Source of the DNA: Acidobacteriota bacterium
GTDB taxonomy: Bacteria; Acidobacteriota; Vicinamibacteria; Vicinamibacterales; UBA2999
Direction of reading: 5' to 3'
NCBI GenBank assembly: GCA_963169195.1
Contig: CAUJDN010000099.1
Span: 1 to 64,000 of the forward strand
Length of the DNA: 64,000 nucleotides
Shown here: piece after piece, positions 6,714-15,457 of the stretch
Numbering within the stretch: the stretch's first letter is position 1
How the letters are laid out: the number at the start of each line of letters is the position of its first letter
Notes under the pieces: generated by a model
What the model was told of the DNA's origin: nothing
The model's database searches: none
The model's input: only the letters and a program-made list of their open reading frames with translations
Translations under genes and position numbers: made by a program

Positions 6714-8183
6714 TCAGCGTCCCGCCTGCGCGCCCTTGAGCCACGCCGAGATCTCTGCCAGCTGCGTCCGCACCGCGTCCGGATTCGTCGACTGCGGCGT
6801 CTTCTTCATCCGCACCGACGCCTGCGCCGTCACCACCGTCATCACGTCGTCCCCGAACGAAGGGTGAAACGCCCTCCATTCGGCTGGCGTGAGCGACTCG
6901 AACTCCTTGCCCTGCGCCAGCATCTCCCGCACCATGCGGCCTACCACTTCGTGCGCCGTGCGGAACGCCACACCCTTTGCGACGAGGTAGTCGGCCACGT
7001 CGGTCGAGAGCAGGAACCCGGAGGCCCCGCGCGCGGTCCGTGCGCGGTCCAGCGTGAGCGTGCGCACCACCGTGGCCGCCGCCCCCGCCGACCCCATCAG
7101 CGAGTCCTCCGCGTCGAAGAGCGCCTCCTTGTCCTCCTGCAGGTCCTTGTTGTAGCCGCTCGGCAGGCCCTTCATCGTCGAGAGCCACCCGGTGAGGTTC
7201 CCGATGGTCCGCCCGGCCTTCCCGCGCACCAGCTCCATCGGGTCCGGGTTCTTCTTCTGCGGCATCAGGCTGCTTCCCGTCGCCACGGCGTCGGACAGCA
7301 CGAAGAACCCGAACTCCTCGCCCGTGAACAGGACGACGTCCTCGGCAAGGCGGCTCAGGTGCACCATGGCGAGCGACGAGGCGTGCAGGAAGCTGCTGAC
7401 GTAGTCCCGGTCCGACGTCGCGTCGATGCTGTTGGCCACCACCTTCGAGAAGCCGAGGCGCTCGGCCAGGAACCGCGTGTCCACCGCGTAGTTGGTGCCG
7501 GCGATGGCACCCGCACCCAACGGCATCGCATCCGCTTCGGCCCGGACAGCCTCGAAGCGCTCCACGTCGCGCCGGAGCGCCCAGGCGTGAGCCAGCAGGT
7601 AGTGCGCCACCAGCACCGGCTGCGCCCGCCGCACGTGCGTGTAGGACGGCATCACCGCGTCCCCTGCCGACGCGGCCTGGGCCACGAGGGCGTCGATGAC
7701 CGACACCAGCGACTTCTGGATGTCAGGGATCCGCCGGCGTACGTAGAGCCGCATGTCCACGGCCACCTGGTCGTTGCGCGACCGCCCGGTGTGTAGCCGC
7801 CGCCCCGGCTCGCCGATGCGCTCGAAGAGCACGCGCTCCACGAACGAGTGGACGTCCTCGTCCGGGCCGGTGAGAAAGGCCGGGTTCGCGCGCCCGCTTT
7901 CGAGGATCGACGTCAGCCCGCGCCGGATGGCGGCCGACTCCTCCGGGCCCAGGACGCCGGCGCGCGACAGCGCCTCGGCCCACGCGAGGCTGCCCGCCAC
8001 GTCGTCCTCGAAGAGCCGCCGGTCGAACGAGAACGAGGCGCCCCAGGCGAGGAGCGCCTTGTCGGGCTCCACGTCGAAGCGGCCGGACCAGAGGGGTTTG
8101 GCCGCCTCCTGCGCCAGGGCGGGCGCGGCCAGCAGCAGTCCCAGGGTCGCGAACCCCAGCAGGCGACGTGTGCGTGCAGACAT
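6714..8183 (-). CDS. Argininosuccinate lyase family protein with Sec signal peptide
   Basis: Argininosuccinate lyase splits argininosuccinate into arginine and fumarate in the cytoplasm. This 489-residue homologue keeps the family motifs: HTGRSRNDQV (131-140), THVRRAQP (182-189), PLGAGAIAGTNY (221-232) and the signature GSSLMPQKKNPD (303-314). The first 24 residues form a textbook Sec signal (hydrophobic core LLGFATLGLLLAAP, cleavage motif ALA-QE). The start is supported by AAGGAGA just upstream of ATG 8183, and there is no later Met before the enzyme domain. An exported member is unexpected. It is not near other arginine genes, so it may act on a different amino acid or polyamine conjugate, or be a paralogue of a cytoplasmic ArgH elsewhere. 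Confidence 0.88.
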   Translation of the reverse strand: MSARTRRLLGFATLGLLLAAPALAQEAAKPLWSGRFDVEPDKALLAWGASFSFDRRLFEDDVAGSLAWAEALSRAGVLGPEESAAIRRGLTSILESGRANPAFLTGPDEDVHSFVERVLFERIGEPGRRLHTGRSRNDQVAVDMRLYVRRRIPDIQKSLVSVIDALVAQAASAGDAVMPSYTHVRRAQPVLVAHYLLAHAWALRRDVERFEAVRAEADAMPLGAGAIAGTNYAVDTRFLAERLGFSKVVANSIDATSDRDYVSSFLHASSLAMVHLSRLAEDVVLFTGEEFGFFVLSDAVATGSSLMPQKKNPDPMELVRGKAGRTIGNLTGWLSTMKGLPSGYNKDLQEDKEALFDAEDSLMGSAGAAATVVRTLTLDRARTARGASGFLLSTDVADYLVAKGVAFRTAHEVVGRMVREMLAQGKEFESLTPAEWRAFHPSFGDDVMTVVTAQASVRMKKTPQSTNPDAVRTQLAEISAWLKGAQAGR

Positions 8184-8289
8184 GGATCTCTCCTTCGGGC
8201 AGGGGTCGGTGCTCCGCCCATGATACGCGCCCCGGCCATCACGGTCTCGCCGTGCGCGGACCCGGAGAGAGAACGTCCCGAACGGGGCG

Positions 8290-8826
8290 TCAGTTCTTCT
8301 TGATCTCGTCGAGGAGCAGGCCGAGGACGCGGGTGTAGGCGGTGTCGGCGTCCGCGTGCGCCTTCATGTAGTCCTGCTCGGACATCTTGTCCTCGCGCCA
8401 GTTGGCGTCGAAGCGCACGCTCGCGCTGCCGACATCGTGCGCGTCCGCCGGCTGGTTCCGCTCGCCGCGCCGCACGCCATCCGCGCCGAGGTCGGTGATG
8501 ATGTTGCGGGACTGGGGGTCGGAGGCGCTGTTGAGGTCGATGTACACCTCGCGGTACTCGCGCCTGATGATCTTCTCGTTCAGGACCGCCGGCGCGGCGA
8601 ACTTCGCCCACACGACGATGAGCTGTCCGGGGAGGGCGAGGGCAGCGGCGAACTCGTCCTGGCTGTCGGGCACGCGGACCGCGAAGCTGTCCAGCTTCTT
8701 CGCGGCGAGCTGCTGAGCGAATTCGCGTGCCGGTGCCGTCGATTGCGGATCCTGGGCGAAGGCGGGTGATGACAGGCCGATCAGCAGGCCAAGGGCGGGA
8801 ACGGAGCGGAGGAGCACGCGTTTCAT
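8290..8826 (-). CDS. Hypothetical exported protein
   Basis: A 178-residue protein with a Sec signal peptide (hydrophobic core ALGLLIGLSSPAFA, cleavage before QDPQ). The mature part has a Q/A-rich amphipathic start (AREFAQQLAAKKLDSFAV), then mixed alpha/beta sequence including LIVVWAKFAAPAVLNEKI. I do not recognise the family. ATG 8826 is preferred over 8835 because it starts the signal peptide directly. It precedes the exported lyase by 106 bases on the same strand, so co-transcription is possible. Confidence 0.7.
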   Translation of the reverse strand: MKRVLLRSVPALGLLIGLSSPAFAQDPQSTAPAREFAQQLAAKKLDSFAVRVPDSQDEFAAALALPGQLIVVWAKFAAPAVLNEKIIRREYREVYIDLNSASDPQSRNIITDLGADGVRRGERNQPADAHDVGSASVRFDANWREDKMSEQDYMKAHADADTAYTRVLGLLLDEIKKN

Positions 8827-8870
8827 GCCCTCCATCTATCACCCGGAGCGTGCCGGCGTCAATCGGGCGA

Positions 8871-9308
8871 TCAGCCGATGAAGAGCGAGTCGTCGTCGTC
8901 CACGCCCGGACGCGCGTCCTTCCGGCGCCGTGAGGCCTCGCGGAAGCCACGGAAGGCGGACACCGCCGCCTGGACGCCGCTCAGCAGCGCCATGCCGTTC
9001 CTGGCCGGCCCCTGGACGAACTGCTGCGCCACGGCCAGGGTTTCGTCCACGCGCGTGACGACGTCGCCAAACAGCCGATCCACGCGCTCCACCTGCTTCG
9101 ACGCCAGCACCGCGCTCCGCGAGGCTTCGCTGGCGACGTCGGTGAGCTTCGAGAGGAGCGGCTTGATCTCGCCCTCGATCTGCTGCGACATCTGATCGAC
9201 GCGGCGCATCAGCTTGAAGCCCGCGACGATGGCCCCGACCTGGATGGCCGCCATCAGCAGGACCGAGACTGCGATGACACCGAGGAAGACCTCGGCCATC
9301 GGGCTCAC
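8871..9308 (-). CDS. Membrane-anchored coiled-coil protein, DUF948-like
   Basis: The 145-residue protein has one N-terminal transmembrane helix (about residues 8-30). A long helical region follows, with heptad-like spacing (LMRRVDQMSQQIEGEIKPLL, then KQVERVDRLFGDVV). The C-terminus is charged and ends in DDDDSLFIG. This layout matches DUF948-type proteins, often encoded with YtxH proteins. Its start overlaps the ytxH-like stop by four bases (ATGA), so the pair is translationally coupled. It sits at the end of the Mla-type operon, where it may help organise the envelope complex; that role is inferred. Confidence 0.75.
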   Translation of the reverse strand: MSPMAEVFLGVIAVSVLLMAAIQVGAIVAGFKLMRRVDQMSQQIEGEIKPLLSKLTDVASEASRSAVLASKQVERVDRLFGDVVTRVDETLAVAQQFVQGPARNGMALLSGVQAAVSAFRGFREASRRRKDARPGVDDDDSLFIG

Positions 9309-9580
9309 GCCTGCTCCCCGCGCTCCCGCGCCTGCTGGAAGGCCTCGCGGCCGCGCTCGATGGCCGTGGTCACCCCTTCGCGGTTGCGCTGGTAGAGTTC
9401 GCGGCCCTGCTCGACGGCGTCCCGGGCCTTGTCGCGGCCCTCGCGCGCCTTCTGCCCGATGAAGTCGCGCGTTTCCTCCCCCGTCGCTGGCGCGAACAGC
9501 AGCGCGACCGCCGCGCCGGTGATGGCGCCCACCATGAAGGCCAGCATCACGCTGCCCGCTCCGGCATTGTCCCTGGACAT
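9305..9580 (-). CDS. YtxH-domain protein
   Basis: A 91-residue protein with a Gly/Ala-rich N-terminal transmembrane helix ending in LLFAPATGEETRDFIG, the hallmark of YtxH/general stress proteins. A charged helical tail rich in Arg, Glu and Gln follows. It lies 14 bases after mlaD and overlaps the next gene by four bases. YtxH proteins have no defined biochemical activity. Confidence 0.85.
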   Translation of the reverse strand: MSRDNAGAGSVMLAFMVGAITGAAVALLFAPATGEETRDFIGQKAREGRDKARDAVEQGRELYQRNREGVTTAIERGREAFQQARERGEQA

Positions 9581-9594
9581 TGTTCGCCTCCGAC

Positions 9595-10632
9595 TCAGAA
9601 GATGCTCACCTTCACATTGAGATACCGCTTGGGGTCTTTCCGGATGTCCCCGATGAGCCCGCGCAGCTCGGATGCTGCCTGGTTCATGTTCTCATATAAC
9701 TGCCGGTCCTGCAGCAGCTGCCCGGCCGTGCCCTGGCCGGCGTTGAGGCGCTCGACGAGCGAGTCGAGCCGACCGGTCATGTCGTCCAGGCGCGTGTAGA
9801 GCGCCTCCTCCGTCAGCAGCTTTCCCATGGTCCCCTCGCCCTTGCTCAGGCGGCCGGTGATGGCGTCGAGGTTGGCGGTGGTGGCCGTGAGGCTGCGGCC
9901 CATCGCCGGGTCGTTCATCAGCTGCCCGAGCGTGCCCTCGCCGCTGCGGATGCGGCCCGTGATGGCGTTCAGGTTGGACACCGACTGTTGCAACTCCTCG
10001 TACAGCTTCGGATCCCTCGTGAGCCGGCCCAGCGTGCCCTGGCCATCGCCGATGGCGCGGGCCACCCGCTCGGCCGATCGGACGAACGCATCCACGTCGC
10101 GATACACCGCATCGTCGGTGAACAGGCGCCCGACGGTGCCCTTCCCGGCGCGGATATCCTCGATGAGGCGCCTGGCCTCGGAGAGCCCGTCCGAGGCCGT
10201 CTCGGTCAGCTCCGCGATCGTGCCTGGCGCCCGCCCCGACCGCACGTACTCCCAGTCCCGGAGGGGCGTGCCGTCCGAGGCGGCCGTGATGTCGATGGCG
10301 CCCTCTCCCAGCAGCGAGATGGACCCGATCGTGGCGAGCGAGCCCGTCGTGACCAGCGGGCGCATGTCGTCGTTGACCGTGAACCAGACCTCCACGCCGG
10401 CGCCCGAGAACCGCACGTCGGCGACCGAGCCCACCTCCACGCCGGCCACGCGCACGGGCGACCCGCTCTTGATGCCGGCCACGTTGTCGAACCGCGCCTT
10501 CAGCGGGTACAGCTGCCAGAAGAAGCCCCCTCCGCCCACGGCGAAGACGAGGGCGCCGGTCAGCACGAGGGCCACGACGGCGATGATGCCGAGCTTGAGC
10601 TCGGCGAACGCGAGTGAGCGTGTGCGAGGCAT
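9595..10632 (-). CDS. mlaD: MCE-domain lipid transport protein (MlaD family) with five C-terminal repeats
   Basis: This is the periplasmic substrate-binding part of an Mla-type ABC lipid transporter. It has one N-terminal transmembrane helix (about 13-35) and an MCE domain (about 42-115; VAGIKSGSPVRVAGVEVGSV). An extended C-terminal region follows, with five copies of G[EQK]GTxGxL at residues 163, 197, 231, 265 and 299, exactly 34 residues apart, each followed by D/E..LY-like positions and a helical stretch. The repeats should form a long helical element, perhaps a periplasm-spanning tube as in larger MCE proteins. It follows mlaF by 13 bases. Confidence 0.92.
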   Translation of the reverse strand: MPRTRSLAFAELKLGIIAVVALVLTGALVFAVGGGGFFWQLYPLKARFDNVAGIKSGSPVRVAGVEVGSVADVRFSGAGVEVWFTVNDDMRPLVTTGSLATIGSISLLGEGAIDITAASDGTPLRDWEYVRSGRAPGTIAELTETASDGLSEARRLIEDIRAGKGTVGRLFTDDAVYRDVDAFVRSAERVARAIGDGQGTLGRLTRDPKLYEELQQSVSNLNAITGRIRSGEGTLGQLMNDPAMGRSLTATTANLDAITGRLSKGEGTMGKLLTEEALYTRLDDMTGRLDSLVERLNAGQGTAGQLLQDRQLYENMNQAASELRGLIGDIRKDPKRYLNVKVSIF

Positions 10633-10645
10633 GCAGTCGAACCCC

Positions 10646-11497
10646 TTACGAGAGAAACGCCTGGAGATACGGATCGGACGACGCGCGCAGCTCCGCGGCC
10701 GACCCCTCGAAGACGATGCGGCCGTCCTTGAGCATCACGAAGTCGGCCTGCTCGAGCTTCTGCTCCCGCGCCGGCACCATGTCGATGGTGCCGGTGGCGG
10801 CCCGGACCGCCTCGTGCGTGGCGATGTAGAACGCGTCGCGCAGCTGGTGCGTGACGAGCACGGACGTGACGTTCTCGAGGTCGCGCAGCTTGATGATTTC
10901 GGCGTCGATGGTGAGCGAGGTCATCGGGTCCAGGCCGGTGGTCGGCTCGTCGTACAGCAGCAGCGTCGGCTTGGCCGCCATGGCCCGCGCGATGGCGACG
11001 CGCCGGCGCTGGCCGCCCGAGAGCTCCGACGGTGCCTTGTCGATGTGCTCCGCGAGCCCGACGAATCCCAGCACTTCCTCGACGCGGCGTCGGACGTCCT
11101 CGAGCGGCTGCCGCGTCTCTTCGTACAGCTTGTAGCCCACGTTCTCGCCGACGCTGAACGAGTCGAACAGCGCCCCCTCCTGGAACACCATGCCCATGTG
11201 GTGACGGACGCGCATGAGCTGCTCCTCGCCCATCCCGTCCACCCGGTGCCCGAGGACCCAGATGGTCCCGGCATCCGGCCGCAGCAGCCCCAGCATCAGC
11301 TTCAGGATGGTGGACTTCCCCGCGCCGCTCGCGCCCAGGAAGATCTTGGTGTGGCCGGCGCGCACGTCGAACGTCACGCCGTCCAGGATGACCTTGTCGT
11401 CGAAGGCCAGCGTCACCTTGTCGAAGAGCACGACCGGGGCGTGCGGCTCGACCAGTTCGATGGGGAGGCCGAAGTCGGCCAGGGACTCGCGTCGCAT
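10646..11497 (-). CDS. mlaF: Mla-type ABC transporter ATP-binding protein
   Basis: The 283-residue ATPase powers MlaE-type phospholipid transport. Walker A GASGAGKST, the Q-loop region MGMVFQEGALFDS, the signature LSGGQRRR and Walker B LLLYDEPTTGLDP are all intact, and the H-loop is VTHQ. The EGALFDSFSV stretch is characteristic of the Mla/Ttg2A subfamily. ATG 11497 overlaps the mlaE stop by one base (TGATG). Confidence 0.95.
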   Translation of the reverse strand: MRRESLADFGLPIELVEPHAPVVLFDKVTLAFDDKVILDGVTFDVRAGHTKIFLGASGAGKSTILKLMLGLLRPDAGTIWVLGHRVDGMGEEQLMRVRHHMGMVFQEGALFDSFSVGENVGYKLYEETRQPLEDVRRRVEEVLGFVGLAEHIDKAPSELSGGQRRRVAIARAMAAKPTLLLYDEPTTGLDPMTSLTIDAEIIKLRDLENVTSVLVTHQLRDAFYIATHEAVRAATGTIDMVPAREQKLEQADFVMLKDGRIVFEGSAAELRASSDPYLQAFLS

Positions 11498-12279
11498 CAG
11501 AAGAGCACCGTGATCAGCAGCCGCGTGAGGAAGAAGTCCACCACCAGCACGGTCACCGAGGCCGCCACGACGGCCGTGGTCGTCGATCGCCCGACCCCCT
11601 GCGTGCCCCCGCTCGTCCTCAGGCCCACGTGACACCCGATGGTCACGATGATGACGCCGAGGAAGAAGGGCTTGATGAGCCCCATCCAGATGTCCTCGAG
11701 GTACAGGCCCTCGGCGACGGATTGCCAGTACACCGACGAGGCCACCCGCAGCTGCGACGTGGCGATGATCCAGCCGCCGAGCAGGCCCACGCCATTGGCG
11801 ATGACCGTGAGGATGGGACACATGAGGAACCCGGCCAGCACGCGGGGCACGACCAGCTTCCGGACCGGGTCCGTGCCGAGCGCCCGCAGTGCGTTGACCT
11901 GGTCGGTCACGACCATCGAGCCCAGCTCGGCCGCGATGCCGGAGCCCACGCGGCCGGCGAGCATCAGCGCCGTCAGCACCGGGCCGAGCTCCTTGATCAT
12001 GGAGGCGCTGATGAGGCGCCCGACGTACGGCCGCGCGCCGAACTGGTCCATCGTCATCCCCGACTGCAGCGCCAGCACCGCGCCGGTGAAGAAGCCGGTG
12101 AGCAGCACCACGGTGAGCGAGCCCAGCCCGATGACATCGAGCTGCTCGATCAGATCGTGGGCGTAGAACGGCCGCGAGACGGCCCCCCGCATCACCGCCA
12201 CGTTCAGGCGGACGTATTCCTGCACCTCCAGCAGCGCGCTCTTGAGGCGCTCGCCGACGAATCCCGGCAGCAGCCCCAT
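11497..12279 (-). CDS. mlaE: Mla-type ABC transporter permease
   Basis: The 260-residue integral membrane protein belongs to the MlaE/YrbE permease family. It has an N-terminal amphipathic region, then about five hydrophobic segments. Conserved stretches are GLGSLTVVLLTGFFTGAVLALQ (split here only for description), RLISASMIKELGPVLTALM and AGRVGSGIAAELGSM, which contains the coupling region for MlaF. ATG 12279 overlaps the uvrB stop by one base; a GTG one codon earlier is possible. Coupling to uvrB is unusual functionally but clear in sequence. Confidence 0.94.
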   Translation of the reverse strand: MGLLPGFVGERLKSALLEVQEYVRLNVAVMRGAVSRPFYAHDLIEQLDVIGLGSLTVVLLTGFFTGAVLALQSGMTMDQFGARPYVGRLISASMIKELGPVLTALMLAGRVGSGIAAELGSMVVTDQVNALRALGTDPVRKLVVPRVLAGFLMCPILTVIANGVGLLGGWIIATSQLRVASSVYWQSVAEGLYLEDIWMGLIKPFFLGVIIVTIGCHVGLRTSGGTQGVGRSTTTAVVAASVTVLVVDFFLTRLLITVLF

Positions 12280-14300
12280 CACGAGAAGGCGGGCGCACCC
12301 AGCCCGAGGTCGCGCGTCTTCAGGGCGCGGATCTGATCGCGCAGCGCGGCGGCTTTCTCGAAGTCGAGGTTGGCCGCGGCGGCACGCATCTCCTTGTGAA
12401 GGCCCGCGAGGTGCCCGTCGAGCTCGGCCTGCGAGCGGAAGACGGGCACGCCCGCCTTCACGGGCTCGGGCACGCCCACGTAGTCCCGCTCGTAGACACT
12501 GGTCAGCACGTCGTCGATGGACTTCACGATGGTGGTGGGCGTGATGCCGTGCTCGGCGTTGTAAGCCGCCTGGAGGGCCCGCCGCCGCTCGGTCTCGCCG
12601 ATGGCCGTTCTCATCGAGTCCGTCATCACGTCTGCGTACATGATCACCTGCCCGTTCACGTTCCGCGCGGCGCGCCCGGAGGTCTGGATGAGCGCCCCGC
12701 CCGACCGCAGGAAGCCTTCCTTGTCGGCGTCCAGGATGGCCACCAGCGACACCTCCGGCAGGTCCAGGCCCTCCCGGAGGAGGTTGATCCCGACCAGGAC
12801 GTCGAAAACGCCACGCCGCAGGTCGCGCAGGATCTCCACCCGCTCCAGGGTGTCGATGTCGGAGTGGAGGTAGCGCACCTTGACGCCAAGCTCCTGGTAG
12901 TACTGCGTCAGGTCCTCGGCCATGCGCTTGGTGAGCGTCGTCACCAGGACGCGCTCACCCCGATCCGCACGCACGCGGATCTCGCCCAGCAGGTCGTCCA
13001 CCTGGCCCTTCACGGGACGCACGGCGATGGGCGGGTCCATCAGGCCGGTGGGTCGAATCACCTGCTCCACGACGACTCCCCCCGACTTCTGCAGCTCGTA
13101 GGGGCCCGGCGTCGCGGAGACGTGGATCAGCTGATGCACCCGCGCCTCCCACTCCTCGAAGTTGAGCGGGCGGTTGTCGAGGGCGGAGGGCAGGCGGAAG
13201 CCGTACTCGACGAGGACTTCCTTGCGGGAGCGGTCCCCGTGGTACATCCCGCGGATCTGCGGGATGGTCTGGTGACTCTCGTCCACGATGACGAGCGCGT
13301 CCGACGGCAGGTAGTCGAGCAGGGTCGGCGGCGGCTGCCCGGGCCGCCGGCCGGTGAGGTGCCGCGAGTAGTTCTCGATCCCGTGGCAGTACCCGATCTC
13401 CTTGATCATCTCGAGATCGAACATCGTCCGCTGGTGGAGCCGCTGCGCCTCGAGGAGCTTCCCCTCGCGCTCGAGCTCGCTTCGTCGCTCGGTGAGCTCG
13501 GCCTTGATGGTCTCGACCGCCTGCTTCAGCCGCTCGCGGCTGGTGACGAAGTGCGACTTCGGGTAGACCGCCGTACGATCGTGGCGCCGGAACGCCTTGC
13601 CGGTGAGCGGGTCGAACGACACCAGTTCGTCGATCTCGTCCCCGAACAGGCCAATGCGAAGCGCGGATTCCTCGTACGACGGGTAGACCTCGACGATGTC
13701 GCCGCGGACGCGGAAGGTGCCGCGGCCGAAGTCCACGTCGTTGCGCTCGTACTGGATCTCGACGAGCTTGCGCAGGATCTGGTCGCGGCCAATCCGCTGG
13801 CCCCGCTCGAGGGGCAGGAGCATCCCGTAGTAGGCCTCGGGCGAGCCCAGGCCGTAGATGCAGGACACGCTGGCGACGATGATGACGTCGCGGCGCTCGA
13901 AGAGCGACCGGGTGGCCGAGAGCCGCATCCGGTCGATCTCGTCGTTGATGGTCGATTCCTTCTCGATGTACGTGTCGCTCGACGGCACGTAGGCTTCGGG
14001 CTGGTAGTAGTCGTAGTAGCTGACGAAGTACTCGACGGCGTTCTCCGGGAAGAAGCGCCGGAACTCCTGGAACAGCTGGGCGGCCAGGGTCTTGTTGTGC
14101 GCCATCACCAGCGTGGGGCGGTTCACCCGGGTGATGACCTGCGCCATCGTATAGGTCTTGCCCGAGCCCGTGACGCCCAGCAAGACCTGGTGCCGGTCCC
14201 CCCGGTCGAGGCCGTCCACCAGCTCCGGCACCGCACGGACCTGGTCGCCCCGCAGCTCGAACTCGGACGTGAGGTGGAACCGATCGTAGACGGACGGCAT
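12279..14300 (-). CDS. uvrB: UvrABC excinuclease subunit B
   Basis: UvrB is the damage-verifying helicase-like subunit of nucleotide excision repair. At 673 residues it has normal length. Walker [11 protein letters not shown] (about 42-51), the beta-hairpin region with [20 protein letters not shown], Walker B region VIVDESHQT, helicase motifs [19 protein letters not shown] and [10 protein letters not shown] are all present. A C-terminal UVR domain ([20 protein letters not shown]) for UvrC contact ends the protein. It heads the overlapping mla operon, and no uvrA or uvrC is in this window. Confidence 0.97.
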   Translation of the reverse strand: MPSVYDRFHLTSEFELRGDQVRAVPELVDGLDRGDRHQVLLGVTGSGKTYTMAQVITRVNRPTLVMAHNKTLAAQLFQEFRRFFPENAVEYFVSYYDYYQPEAYVPSSDTYIEKESTINDEIDRMRLSATRSLFERRDVIIVASVSCIYGLGSPEAYYGMLLPLERGQRIGRDQILRKLVEIQYERNDVDFGRGTFRVRGDIVEVYPSYEESALRIGLFGDEIDELVSFDPLTGKAFRRHDRTAVYPKSHFVTSRERLKQAVETIKAELTERRSELEREGKLLEAQRLHQRTMFDLEMIKEIGYCHGIENYSRHLTGRRPGQPPPTLLDYLPSDALVIVDESHQTIPQIRGMYHGDRSRKEVLVEYGFRLPSALDNRPLNFEEWEARVHQLIHVSATPGPYELQKSGGVVVEQVIRPTGLMDPPIAVRPVKGQVDDLLGEIRVRADRGERVLVTTLTKRMAEDLTQYYQELGVKVRYLHSDIDTLERVEILRDLRRGVFDVLVGINLLREGLDLPEVSLVAILDADKEGFLRSGGALIQTSGRAARNVNGQVIMYADVMTDSMRTAIGETERRRALQAAYNAEHGITPTTIVKSIDDVLTSVYERDYVGVPEPVKAGVPVFRSQAELDGHLAGLHKEMRAAAANLDFEKAAALRDQIRALKTRDLGLGAPAFS

Positions 14301-14361
14301 ACGCGTGGCAGGAGCAACCCCTCATGGTACCACACAGGTCATGCCCGACCGGCGCTCCGGC

Positions 14362-15270
14362 CTACGGTCGCGGTGACGGTCGGTACGGGGCGAAATAGCC
14401 CTTGCGGCTGCGCACCTTGAGGCCGGGGCGCTTCACCGTGACCTCGACCTTGCGCCAGTGCCCGTCGGCGGCCGGGTTCGTCGAGGCGTAACCCAGCTGA
14501 TACTGCGCGCGGATCTCGTCGAGCACCTTCCCGTAGGCGGCATCCAGATCCTCGAGGCGCGACGGGAAGAAGGCCTGCCCGCCAGTGGCCTCGGTCATCT
14601 GCTGCAGCCGCAACCGCGAGTCCATGCGGAATCTGCCGGAATTCTCGACCAGGCCCACCGCGTAGACGGTCGCCTGCGAGGCCCGCAGCAGGTCCAGGAC
14701 TTCCCCGTACGACAGGCTGGATCGCGAGTCGGCGCCGTCGGTGTACATCACCAGGACCGGGCGGCCGGACTGCGAGGAGGCGCCGTCCAGGTAGACGCCC
14801 AGCGCGTCGTACAGGGCGGTCCATCCTTCCGGCTTCCGATTACGGATCCGCTCGACCACGCGCGGAAAGTCGCCCTGCGGATAGCGCGTGACGCGCACCT
14901 CCGTGTCGAAGTCCACCAGCGTGATGTCCTCGGACTGCGGCAGGAGGTTCAGGAACTTGATGGCGGCGCTGCGCGCCATGGTGAGATCCCGTTCCATGCT
15001 GGCGCTGGTGTCGAGCATGAGGCCGGTGTGCAGGCGGCTCAGCGCCTCGTCCCCGCCACCCGGCGAGAAGTACTCGATGACCTGCCGGCGCCCATCCTCG
15101 ACGATCTCGAAATCGTCCCGCCCGAGGTCGGTGACGAGGCCGCCCCGCCGGTCGGTGACCGTGACACCAAAAGTGACCAGGTCGATGCCGGCACGGAAGA
15201 CCACCTGTTCGCCCGCGAGCCCGGTTGAAGCCGCGATCAACAGCGACGCGCCGAGAAGCCCGCGGGCCAT
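14362..15270 (-). CDS. VWFA-related acidobacterial-type protein
   Basis: The 302-residue secreted protein has a short signal peptide (MARGLLGASLLIAASTGLA). A short strand-rich segment with TVTDRRGGLVTDLGRDDFEI comes next, then a von Willebrand factor A domain. The MIDAS motif is LMLDTSASME (DxSxS), and MYTDGADSRSS supplies another conserved acidic site. This architecture, with the FxxxxDLVTFGVTVTD start, is highly expanded in Acidobacteria (known as the VWFA-related Acidobacterial domain). It probably mediates protein adhesion. ATG 15270 was chosen because it begins the signal peptide. Confidence 0.9.
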   Translation of the reverse strand: MARGLLGASLLIAASTGLAGEQVVFRAGIDLVTFGVTVTDRRGGLVTDLGRDDFEIVEDGRRQVIEYFSPGGGDEALSRLHTGLMLDTSASMERDLTMARSAAIKFLNLLPQSEDITLVDFDTEVRVTRYPQGDFPRVVERIRNRKPEGWTALYDALGVYLDGASSQSGRPVLVMYTDGADSRSSLSYGEVLDLLRASQATVYAVGLVENSGRFRMDSRLRLQQMTEATGGQAFFPSRLEDLDAAYGKVLDEIRAQYQLGYASTNPAADGHWRKVEVTVKRPGLKVRSRKGYFAPYRPSPRP

Positions 15271-15295
15271 ACATGGATGGTACCTGAAACGCAGG

Positions 15296-15446
15296 GGGCG
15301 CAGATGACGCCGATGGCGGGGCTGAGCCCGTCTGGGCGGCAGGCTGAAGGCCCCGGACCGGGGCCCGGGCGCCCGCAAGGTTCCGGGCAGGCGGCCGTAT
15401 CGGAGCCACCCTGCGCCATCTGCGGTATCTGCGCCATCTGCGTTAT
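15296..15446. repeat. Inverted and tandem 9-bp repeat element between VWFA gene and DHH gene
   Basis: Near-identical 9-bp units (ATCTGCGCC, ATCTGCGGT, ATCTGCGCC, ATCTGCGTT) run in tandem at about 15409-15444. The segment 15296-15317 (GGCGCAGATGACGCCGATGG) reads as their reverse complement. The two parts flank a GC-rich stretch with a GGCCCCGGACCGGGGCC palindrome near 15350-15366. The whole could fold into a long hairpin. It lies in the divergent spacer directly before the GTG of the DHH gene. Confidence 0.75.
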
Positions 15447-15457
15447 CATCGGGGTCT

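Noticed and set aside
12396-14420. Very long open frame opposite uvrB
   Set aside because: It is the antisense shadow of uvrB, whose motifs are complete; the opposite-strand product is His/Arg/Gly-rich with no domain. Similar long antisense frames opposite sucC, sdhA, aspS and ppdK were rejected for the same reason.
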